DNA of 64,000 nucleotides from the NCBI RefSeq assembly GCF_000003815.2, contig NC_049986.1:8963487-9027486 (forward strand). The letters are read 5' to 3'. Positions 45,401 to 55,300 of the stretch are shown one piece after another. This DNA is from Branchiostoma floridae. Lineage: Eukaryota; Chordata; Leptocardii; Amphioxiformes; Branchiostomatidae. The notes under the pieces are model-generated. The model did no database searches. It saw only the letters and a list, made by a program, of their open reading frames with translations, and was not told where the DNA came from. Position numbers and translations under genes: made by a program. Position 1 is the stretch's first letter, and the number at the start of each line of letters is the position of its first letter.

Positions 45401-47731
45401 TGATAATGATATAAACGGATAATCAAATAATAACAGTAATACAAATTGAGATGAGATAATAACTAACCATATGAGGCTACTAAAATTAAGTATTAAGATC
45501 CATACGCCAAATAGCAATTACTGAAGCAACTGGAGTGTATATGACGCGTGTGGCGCTACACCCGCCGACAAGACGTTAGCTTTTGAAGTCCAAACAATAG
45601 AAGCTAATTACTAGTAACTCATTTGCATCAACATCGTCTTGGCGTCTTATCCTTGTTTCCTTGGGACTGCTAAAAATAATCTTCCTCTCCTTTGCATACT
45701 AATTCATCATTAGGATATATAAACCTAATCTCCAACGAGATCTCTTTAGTGTCACTGACGACATGTAGTAGCCTGGGTGCCATATCCGGGTAGTAGTTCG
45801 CTCCTATGTTCGCTTCTAATACCCGACGGAACAGCAAAAGCGACTGTATATATTGTACAATGAATGTCAAAGCTAGAAGCGACTGTACATAGTGTATGAT
45901 AAACGCCGGAGCGAACTACTTTCCGGATGGTACCCCGGCTAGATAGGTAGTAGATTCTATCTGAAACGTCTGACCGTTTCCAAAATCATGTCCAGTTGCT
46001 TGAGTAATTGCTATTCGGCGTCTCTCGTCCAGGTTTCGTGGCCACGACTAACGCCACGTGGACGAGGTACTACTCGGCCACGGAGAAGCAGGGACAGGGG
46101 GAGGAGGTGATACCGAGTATCGGGAAGCTGTTCTACGCAGCCATGAAGAGATGGTACCATATGAACGGACAGAAGCTACCTGGACGGATCCTGGTCTTCA
46201 GGGACGGTGTTGGAGACTCTCAGATGGCCATGGTTAAGGAAATGGAAATCAGTAAGTAAAGCCTGTTCGCCTTTATCCGCGGTTTAACCTATATTCGTTT
46301 TTTTTTTCAATGAAAACTAGGGAATTTAGGAATATCAAGTCGACGGACGGACGGTGGTTTCAAACTGCTATATTTTGAAAATTTGGGGATAATTTGAAAC
46401 CACCAATCATCAACTTGATATCCTGAATACCTTGTGAACAACGGATATAGGTTACTCCGCGGATAAAAGTGAACTAAACGTACAGGTTGATGTTGACATG
46501 ACAAGCTATGTAATAAAACGCGAAAAAGCGTTTGTGAAAAAGAAACAATCAACGAATGAAAGAAATTTTGAAAGATAAGAATACTGTTTTGCATGTCAAA
46601 GCCCGTTAGAGCATTCAGAGAAAGAGTAGTAGGTTTGTGACAACTTTTATGTACATATTCCACCTTTATGAAGCTTACTTCATTTTTCGTGTGAAATATG
46701 TTCCTTATCAGGCCAACTGAAGATGTCTGCAGACACGTTTATCAGTGATCTGGTCAACAGTGGTGAGACTGATGTCAAGATGCCTAAGTTCACGGTGATA
46801 GGTATGTACAAAATCACCGTTGTCTTTACAATCCTGAGGGTAACTTAATATGTTTGTATGTGTCCTTGTTGCATTCAATTCTTTTGCAATAGGACATACT
46901 GCCGGTTACCAAGACTCTGTGGGTCGTTTTTTTTTCTGAAGGCATTTTAGTTCTGTTGCACTCAGTTCGTTGTTTCCAGCCTATCCTACAATAACAGACC
47001 GAGTGTAAAAGAATTAACTGACATGCTATCAGAAAACAGCCAGATTCGCGATCGCAGAGCCTGTTAAGTTAAGGCTAACGTCACATTTCCATGCCGGGGC
47101 CCTACCGGACTTTTATGGGTTTATACCTTAGAATATACACAGATAATGCCAACGGTTATTTCCTTTGCGTCTTGTGTAGTTTGGTGTCTTTGATATAGAT
47201 ATAAAACTGGTTTGGAAATGTGACGTAGGGCACCAAGGAGGTTACCACTTACCGTCACAGTCGATGTGATAGTTGCTCCTTACAATCTGCGCTATTCACT
47301 GTTCCGTTTTGCTTTACCCTATAGTTTGCAAGAAGAGAATCAGTGCGCGGTTCTTCATGGCTGATAAGGGCGGATATCTGTCTAACCCCACTCCGGGCAC
47401 AACCATCAGCGCATCCGTCACTCGAATGTACGAAGACGAATCGTGGAGCAACTTCTATCTGGTGTCCCAGTCCGTGCGACAGGGAACAGTGGGGCCCACT
47501 CACTACGTGGTCATAGAGAACGAGTCTACGAGTGAGGGGAAGACGATCCCCGTGCAGATGCTGCAAAAGATCACTTACAAGTTGACGCACCTGTACTTCA
47601 ACTGGCCCGGTACTATCAGGGTACCTGCTCCCGTGCAGTATGCGCACAAGCTGGCTTTCTTGGCCGGGCAGCATCTACACAGGGACCTGAGATATGATCA
47701 CCAACTAGCTGATCTTTTGTTCTTCCTGTAG
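38894..47731 (+). CDS. piwi-like: Piwi-like Argonaute, complete, 11 coding exons, 885 aa
   Basis: Binds piRNAs and silences transposons in the germline. Exons: 38894-39222, 39707-39874, 40938-41075, 41663-41892, 42290-42621, 43105-43440, 44103-44312, 44990-45188, 46033-46251, 46712-46801, 47325-47731. All introns are GT-AG and every phase agrees, giving 2658 nt including the stop. N-terminal GRGRGRGRGRGRG (residues 14-26) is the typical arginine-methylation site bound by Tudor proteins. PAZ domain spans roughly residues 265-390 (DYKRDMCREMLGKVV to FIYLVPELCYMT). The PIWI domain has Asp632 in GIDVFHD, Asp705 in FRDGVGDSQ and His810 in PTHYVV, so slicer activity is likely. It ends in LLFFL, as Argonautes do. 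The length fits PIWIL1-type better than long PIWIL2-type proteins, but I do not assign the paralogue. Introns are rich in foldback elements. Confidence 0.96.
39247..39441 (+). repeat. Compound microsatellite in Piwi intron 1
   Basis: A (ACTT)n run (about 39254-39294) passes directly into (CT)n (to about 39338), and after 50 bp an (AT)n tract follows (about 39391-39440). It starts 25 bp after the exon 1 donor. Repeat length will be unreliable in assemblies. Confidence 0.9.
39459..39690. mobile_element. Foldback element, copy 1 (Piwi intron 1)
   Basis: The two halves are inverted copies. Left end 'accccta ataccttta tccactgggta', right end CCCGCGGATAAAGGTGAAC; inner arms 'caagtcgacgtacggtggtttc' and GAAACCACCGTCCGTTGAC are near-complementary. 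About 230 bp, no coding capacity. The right end stops 16-25 bp before the exon 2 acceptor at 39706. Confidence 0.8.
40027..40192. mobile_element. Foldback element of a second family (Piwi intron 2)
   Basis: Ends CCCTGGTATCCAGAGTACAG and TTGTACTCTGATATCCAGGG are inverted copies of about 20 bp with small mismatches. The interior is GC-rich, with several CCGGC/GCCGG boxes. About 166 bp, non-coding. Confidence 0.75.
40462..40677. mobile_element. Foldback element, copy 2 (Piwi intron 2)
   Basis: Ends TAACACTAGTTCACTTTTAT-CCG and CGGATTTAGGTGAACTAGCG-TTA are inverted copies. Inner arms carry GTCGACGGAAGGTGGTTTC and a matching 'cactgtccgtcgacttgatatcc'. Same family as copies 1, 3 and 4. Confidence 0.82.
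41275..41412. repeat. Dispersed repeat shared with a stomatin intron
   Basis: AGCATGAAATTTCATCTGTG, followed by TTGGTAGAATACATTATAGA, matches 56396-56440 almost base for base. The neighbouring 'aattttcggacgaactcctccgaccttgtt' also matches the stomatin copy, but inverted. It lies in Piwi intron 3. Confidence 0.6.
42090..42246. mobile_element. Foldback element with perfect 21 bp arms (Piwi intron 4)
   Basis: ATTCACTGCGCTGACTTTCCG (42118-42138) and CGGAAAGTCAGCGCAGTGAAT are exact inverted copies, enclosed by imperfect outer arms (ATCTCTTCGACCTCCATATC and GATGAAGGTCTGAGAGAT). It ends about 45 bp before the exon 5 acceptor. Confidence 0.85.
44322..44550. mobile_element. Foldback element, copy 3 (Piwi intron 7)
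   Basis: Starts TTAACGCTAGTACACCTTTA and ends GGTGGACTAGCATTAA, with inner arms 'gcgatggacggcggttt' and GCCACCGTCCATCGACTTGA. The left end begins only 9 bp after the exon 7 donor at 44313. Confidence 0.85.
45765..45950. mobile_element. Foldback element of a third type (Piwi intron 8)
   Basis: GCCTGGGTGCCATATCCGGG-TAGTAGTTCGCTCC on the left is complementary to GGAGCGAACTACTTTCCGGA-TGGTACCCCGGC on the right. The interior has two 'agcgactgta' copies. About 180 bp, non-coding. Confidence 0.8.
46259..46480. mobile_element. Foldback element, copy 4 (Piwi intron 9)
   Basis: Starts GTTCGCCTTTATCCGCGG and ends CCGCGGATAAAAGTGAAC, with inner arms AGTCGACGGACGGACGGTGG and 'accaccaatcatcaacttgatatcc'. 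The left end begins about 8-12 bp after the exon 9 donor at 46252. Confidence 0.85.
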
Positions 47732-47779
47732 ATTGGTGTGTTAGAAAGTAGATGTCCTGTTTTCCATTCGGACATCTAT

Positions 47780-48485
47780 TCCTAATGCTGAACAATATTC
47801 ACATATCTGTACCTGTCCCTGGTGCTGAACAACATTCACACATTCATACCTGTCCCTGGTGCTGAACAACATGCACACATTCATGCCTGTCCCTGATGCT
47901 GAACAACATTCACACATCCATCCCTGTCCCTGATGCTGAACAATTTTCGCACATTCATACCTGTCCTTGGTGCTGAATAACATCCACGAATCCGTACCTG
48001 TCCCTGGTGCTAAACAACATTCACACATGCATACCTGTCCTTGGTGCTAAACAACATTCACACATGCATACCTGTCCCTGGTGCTAAACAACATTCACAC
48101 ATGCATACCTGTCCCTGGTGTTGAACAATATTCAAACATCCGTACCTGTCCCTGGTGCTGAAAAACATTCACACATCCATACCTGTCCCTGAACAACATT
48201 CACCAATCTCTGTCCCTGGTGCTGAACAACATTTACGTACCCGTACCTGTCCTTAGTGCTGAACAACATTCGAACATCTATCCCTGTCCTTGGTGCTGAA
48301 CAACATTCACAGATCCATACCTGTCCTTGGTGCTAAACACATTTACATATCTATCACTACCCTTATTGGTGCTCAACAGTGCTAACAAATCCCCGTCCGT
48401 GGTGCTAAACAGCATTCCCACATACACCCCTGTCTCTGATGAGCATTCACACATACACATACATTCCTGTCTCTGTGCTTAACAT
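47780..48485 (+). repeat. Minisatellite downstream of Piwi
   Basis: About 17 degenerate units of 38-42 bp with core CCTGTCCCTGGTGCTGAACA followed by ACATTCACACATCCATA. It begins about 50 bp after the Piwi stop codon, so it is probably transcribed in the 3' UTR. It is the same family and orientation as the upstream array at 38275-38605. Confidence 0.9.
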
Positions 48486-51400
48486 CATTTATACGTCCAT
48501 CTTCGTTATGATTGAAGTTCTCTCATCAACTTTACCATTAGCTGTAGAACAAATCATAGATTTAAGGTTCTAATTATAAAGTTTTGATACGTTAGGTCAC
48601 AAACCAACATCGTCATTGTAGACATGACATTTTAAGACTAATGTTAGAATTTTTTAGAATATGCGACGTCGAGAGAACTATCCTTAGTAAGGCCTATTAC
48701 ATTTTATGCCTTTTACCTTTTGTAAAATATTTCCGCTCATTGTTGCCAATTTCAATATGGTGCTATCATACGTTCTGTATCTTGGGCATACGTCAACTGC
48801 CACTTTGTCTCTTTGTTTTGCTCTTCCCTACTAGCGTGATCTATCAAAGAAACATAACAATTACCTGCGTACAATGTTTTTCCGGGCTCGATTTTTTAGA
48901 CCAGCTTGATCAAATGCAACGTTGTCAATAAGCATTCCATGTCTAAAACGGTTTCCTATCAACTTTGATACATTAAAAGGATATTTACTCACATTTGATA
49001 ATATCATCAGTTAAAATATCTCTCCGTTAGCCATGTTTATCTTCATTTCATCTATTCCAACTACTAGTGGTACAAAGACGCCAATACTATTTAGCGGAAA
49101 GATGTGAAACTGCAACTATGGGTCACCACTCTGTGTTGTGGATGCTGATTGGTCTAATAATTCAAAGAATAATGTTGGACTATTGTGTTTCATATTTTGC
49201 GTTCAATAAAAAAAAATTATGTACATGTGGACAACTCCGTTTGTGTTGCCGTACATCAAACACTTGACAATGGGCAGTTGAAATGTGCGCGTTATTCAAT
49301 CTACTGCATTTATATCATTAACTGCTAGAAGTTGCTTTAAAACATCCAATGTAAATTCGCATTGACCAATATCGATCACCGTTGTGCAGTTCTGTTCTAA
49401 TCCGGTTAGTGGCGCCCTTGACACGCAGCATCGCCTTTCCAGCGTACCAGCCACTGAATTGTTTTCTGTTATTGTGCGGAGAGAAGTGGAGACAATATGC
49501 CCTAAAGTTAACTTTCATGCATGGATATCACTTCTGTTGCCTGTAATATTTCTAATTACCCTTATTGGTAACGTTGCCTGGCGTCATTTAACTACACGTA
49601 TAAGCTCGTACCGAGGCGCCTCAAATTATGTTACCAAGTTTCTCTCTCTTTTGAACACTCCAGAATACCAAGAGACAGACAATGAGCAATTGCCTACATA
49701 ATGGCCTAGATATTCTGTGCAAACACCCGATATTTGATGGACGTCTATGATTAAATACACGACCAAACGCTCACCGCGTTACATGAGGCGTGTTGTCGGC
49801 ATCAGTGGTAGTGGCGCCCGACCAACGTCCCGTAGCGCCACCGGTGGCAGTTACAAACCCTTACATTTTACAAGTTGCTGTTTTAAACTTTTGATATTAC
49901 TGCTAAGAAAAGTCCTTTGGCACAGCATAACAATACCCTTTTGAAGTTAGAGGATTGATTAAAGCATGGTAAAATAAGATTGAACGGAAACTACATTACA
50001 CCAATATGGAGTTGCCGATGGGTTTTCAATATTTTTTTTAATTTCCAAACATCAACACTGCCTGGTTACAAAGAACACTACTAAGATCAGTACAATCTTT
50101 ATCAGCAGTAAGAGAAGTTGAAAACTGCAGTGGGAAATATGGTTATTTTGTATATTCATTATAACAAGCACTAAGGATATACCATTTTGAATGTCCTTGA
50201 CATACACCAAATGAACCCAGTGGATCACATAAATGAAGCTTGAATTTCTAATGATTACTTTGACGGTGAATATGGAATGCATTATGTACAAGCATACACA
50301 TGTACAAAAATCCACCCTGACCAAACTTCAGAACATGTCTTACTTTTTGAACCAATCCAGGTCGACTCACTCAAACAATGTCAAGATTCTCCATGTATTT
50401 CCTAACTTTCCACAATCACGTTAGAGGCGAGAAAAAATTGTTAGAAGTTGACAGTACAGCAGGACTCTTTTGAAAAGTTACAGGACTGGTTATAAGTCCA
50501 ACGTCTTACCTCAAAAATTGTAGACTCCAACTGAAAGGACACATTTTCTTAATATTAATTATGTGCTGTTACTGGTTTCGTATTACATTATGTTCCTGTA
50601 TAGAGGCTGGCTACATATACAAGAAACCGAGTACAAACAGATCCGATTTGCCACCAGGTAAAAAAAAAAAACAATAAAAGCCAGAAAAGATAAGACTCGT
50701 GGAGACTCATAAAGGTATGAGAAAGCTCAACAATGTTCAGGTTTTGAAACTTGACACAAATACAATACAGCATGACTCTTTGATTGTTGCAGAAGCATAT
50801 ACATGTACATAGTTTGTATGCGCAAATGCTGCATGCATGTTCAAGAATCTCATACAAAGCACTAAAAGTGCAGTGCAAGCTACTGCTGTGTCCTTCAAAA
50901 AAGTGCAAAACATGCTCAAGCCAGGCATTTGCACTCAATCCATGCACAATAGATCTGTAGACAATGCAGAACTGCAATGCAGAAGCGACTGTTCAATGCT
51001 GTAAGCATATGAGAGCTCAAATGCTAAATGCATTTTTCCTTATTTGAAGGCAAAACACTAGTCTAATAATCTGCTTGTACGTTTTATTCACATGAATCTC
51101 ATAAGATTTTCGCAGAAGCTTTATGTTATTCAAAAGCATCCGTTCTCTTTCCAATAACTGTCAAAGAGGATGAAAATCTAGAAGACTAAAGTGTATATTT
51201 CAGACCAAACAAGTTGTCTACATTGAGTGTAATCACTAAGCTTGCATTGGTTGCATTGGTGAGTGAAAAAGGAGCACACATACACTGCACACTGCGTACG
51301 AAATCTCCAAACAAACAGAAGATGACCTCTTGTATATATAAAATGTTTCCCGACGCAAATCAAGAAACACAAACACACACAAATTAAAATATTACAACAA

Positions 51401-52317
51401 TTACAGAAATCAGAGAACTGTTAACTGACATTTCTACTTTAGTTAAAACTTTTTCAGTACAGCATACAGAACTTGCCTTGTAGTTAAGATTCTTTGGCAG
51501 CAAAGTCAAGAGGTACAGTACAATTATAGTATCATCGTCCAACACCTAAGATTAGTTAAACTAAATTCTTGATAAATTCATCACCATTGGAATAAAAAAT
51601 CTAAAAATCTGTCTTGGAGAACTTTGAGATTTCCTAATTCAAAAAGACAATTGACTAATTTTTAGAACAAATTTTTTTCATCTTTCAACCTCACTACCAA
51701 TACCAACCTTAGGTATTGAAGGATTATATTACAAATTTTACTAATAGAAAGTTATTAATCACACTAATTAAACTATGTGTTTCACTTATACAGTGTTTAC
51801 AATCCTACGTTAAAATATGTAGACAGAGGACTTAATTGCCGACACTCAACAACAGAGGTACAAGATCACAAGGCTTTAGGTACAATTCTCCTCAGTAAAG
51901 ATAGTGGACTTCTTATCTGCATTGGTGATAGCAATTCCTTAAACTTACAGTTACTGCATCTTTGTAATCTGTTGGAGAGGTTGGTAGATTGTTTATGTAT
52001 GGTGAGGGATGGAATGTTTCAAATGCTACACTACTTTTCCTCTCTTCATCTCTATGTAAATGATTTTTGTAATCTGTAAGCTAATACATAAAGATGAAAA
52101 GGGGAGGGGGGTGAATTTGTCAGCAATGCAGAGAAAGAAGTCCAAAGCCTTTGACTGTTGCCGCTATGTAAAAGCAAGCCCTCCCTTCCCGACAGTCAAG
52201 GCACACAAGTTACAAGACGGGATTTCCTTAGTCAGTTGAGGCCACGTATTCCGCACATTTCCATCCGTTAGCCAATCAGCAGGAGCCTTCTAACTGATGT
52301 GCCTCAACCGTGGCGCT
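48486..52317. other. No gene seen; intergenic, possibly stomatin 3' UTR
   Basis: The region just below 52318 must include the stomatin 3' UTR on the minus strand. A 105-codon plus ORF at 49384-49701 has a hydrophobic stretch but no other support. A pure A run lies at 50660-50671. I cannot place polyadenylation sites for either gene with confidence. Confidence 0.4.
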
Positions 52318-55300
52318 CTACTTTTTCATCATGTTGTTGATGAGGTCGATGGGGAGCGGGAAGATGATGGTGGAGTTCTTCTCGGCAGAGATGCTGGTCA
52401 GAGTCTGCAGGTAACGCAGCTGCAGGGCCGAGGGCGACATGGCGATCACGTCAGCGGCCTCCTTCAGGGCGCGGGAAGCGTTCATCTCTCCCTCAGCGGC
52501 GATGACCTGTAGGGTGCAAAATAATTAGTCATGATTGACTGTGTGGTACCGGTCTAACTAGGGCAAACCTGCGCTTGGAAGCCAACTGATGCCTACCATG
52601 TTAGGGATCCCAGCAGCTGTATAATCAAATACTGGATAATACTTCTATTATTGATGATGGCTGTAATCGTATTCAACCCAGGGGAGCATCGTATTGTTGG
52701 GATGTCTGTGGTTGAATCTGTGTGTGTGTGTGTATGATTCGGACTTTTTGTAAGAAGGGCGAAGTGTGCCATTGAAGTTTGTTAAAGCACAACATACAGT
52801 ATGGGTCATTCACAAACTTCAGTTCAAGAGTCAACACTAAATATGTCAAATATTTTCACCTTTACCTGGACAATGCAGAGTGCATTTACATTGTATTCTA
52901 TATCATATAAGGCTTTTGTATTTCACACATTTTTACAGTGTGTATCTGACTTTTTGTAAGAGACCGTCTCTGGTTGTCTTGTTACAGCATTTTAAAACAT
53001 GGCTAATATAAACATGGCATTTTAGAACATGGATACTTATGATTGTGTAATTCACACTCATTCAATCTCTATTTCAAGAAGTCCGTCGATTCTTACAGCC
53101 AAATCATCATAGAAAAATAGGTACACTTTTTACATCCACATTTTGAGGTAATGCTGTTATATAGCGTATACATGTGAGAACTGTGACCTCACCTTAGCAC
53201 GAGCCTCACGGGCGGCCTCAGCCTCGGCGGCCATGGCACGCTGCAGCTGGACTGGCAGGCGCACGTCCTTGCTGTAAACAGGAAAACACAAACACTCAAA
53301 TGTCAACAAGTGGAACCCAAAGTGAAGTCAACATCAAATGAAGACGGAAAAACACTTCATACTAACTGCATACATACTCCCTCCTCAAATTTAAAAGATT
53401 CAGTAAAAAAATGAACATGAATGTACAATATTGATACGTTCTGAGATGGAGTCATGATGACATGATAGAAACTCAAAGTTTAGCTTTCAGTTTCAAAATG
53501 TTAACTTAATGTAGATCCGAAAGAATATTGAGTTGGAATCACACTTACATTTCCACACGCTCCACCTTGATACCCCAGGGGTCAGTGGCCTCATCCAGCT
53601 GGGACTATAAGAAAACAAGAACAAAATTAATTTTCTCTTCATTGAGAGACCTTTACACTTCTTAAGTATAGAATATCTATTTCTTTCTAACGCTGCCCTA
53701 AAAGAAGTTACAAATGGAACCAACTGGTAGTAATATTTCTGTGGTTGAAGTTGTTTCTATATGTAATAAGGAAAGCAGCAAGCTAAACTCTCAATTGTCT
53801 TTGACGTCAATGTTGAAATGATAATCTAGCAAAGAATAGACTGATCCCACAGTCCCAACCACCTCTGTCAAAACGTAGAAATTCAAAACCAAAACATTAG
53901 CAAATGCAAATATTTGACAGACAGCTAGCTCTCCGTCATTGACCAAACCGTTAAGTGCCAGGCTATGATTGGCTGAACGGCTAATTGTGATTGACAGCCG
54001 GGATCGGTCTATTCCATTCAAGGATCCTGAAGACTACAAGGGACCTTCAGAATAGTCCCTATCTACAAATATGCTGAAGAATGACAGAAAGTATTTGATT
54101 TTATCAACAAATGTCTCACAAGAACAATGTACAATGACTGTACATCTTGAAAAGATGGTGATTTTGTTTTCACGTTGGAGGGGTTCAAATACAGGTTTTT
54201 GTGCAGAATTGTTTCTGCCAGGAACACAAAACACTACAACCAGGAACACAAAACACTACAAAAACCTCTTTTTCACTCCTACTGCAGAACCAAATCCCTA
54301 CGAAAATGAGCTCATCTACAATATGCCATCGTCGACCACACACGTACCTGCATGGTGTGGCTGATGTTCTCGCGGTCAGACAGGATCTCGGTCAGGTTCT
54401 TGGTACCCAGGATGTTACGCAGGGTGGTCTGGGCCAGCAGGCGGGTCGACTGGTTGGCGTTCTCCACGTTGGCGACCGAGATGGTGGCGTTGCTGACGCG
54501 GAAGTACACCACGGCGTCCACGGACACGGTCACGCTGTCCTTGGTCAGGATGGTGGTCTGGGCCAGCAGGCGGGTCGACTGGTTGGCGTTCTCCACGTTG
54601 GCGACCGAGATGGTGGCGTTGCTGACGCGGAAGTACACCACGGCGTCCACGGACACGGTCACGCTGTCCTTGGTCAGGATCTACGGCGAAAAACATTTCC
54701 GTGCAAAATGTCTTTTTACCAACGACATCACATTTTTGGGTGTAGCTCAGAGGAGAATATACATTTATCCCAGCATCCTTTGTGTTACACATTCTACAAT
54801 ACATATTCCAGATGGCTAATTGCCACACAAAAGTTAGTCTCATGGACTTGTTTTATGCATTTTCACAATAAAATGTACTGATGAAATTGGACCAGCTGCT
54901 GTACTGTCAAAGGCAAAATGAGAAGTCTACTAGTATTACGTTCAAAGTCAGCCATTTGGGATGTGTATTATGGGTTGTATATTGCAAAGGATGCTGGGAT
55001 GGATGTAGATCCAGCTCTGGGTAAAGCTACAAGTAAAACAGGCTATGCTCTGATTTGAGAATTCCCTTTTTCCATATTTTGTCTCTGGCTTTTTTTTTTC
55101 AGTGTGCAAAGCCAAAAGTCTTTTTGCATGTTATCATGCAATTTTTTTCAACATCATGTAAAATGAGGTATGCAATAGTTTTGATGACTATGAGACAAAA
55201 CAAGAATTGAACTCTCAAATCAATTTAGATCACGTTTTAAGAAATGTGACTACCAAGGGTGAAGTGCAATATTACTAGGAAGACTGTTGTGCATTTATTG

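Noticed and set aside
47780-48485. CRISPR-like spaced repeat
   Set aside because: Units are directly adjacent, degenerate and of variable length with no unique spacers, and the DNA is animal. It is a minisatellite.
49384-49701. 105-codon ORF with one hydrophobic segment
   Set aside because: Single exon without family match, poor start context and no neighbouring exons.
54352-54881. Plus-strand ORFs of 155 and 226 codons with internal repeats
   Set aside because: They are antisense to the stomatin SPFH exon; the repeat is the 129 bp duplication read in other frames.
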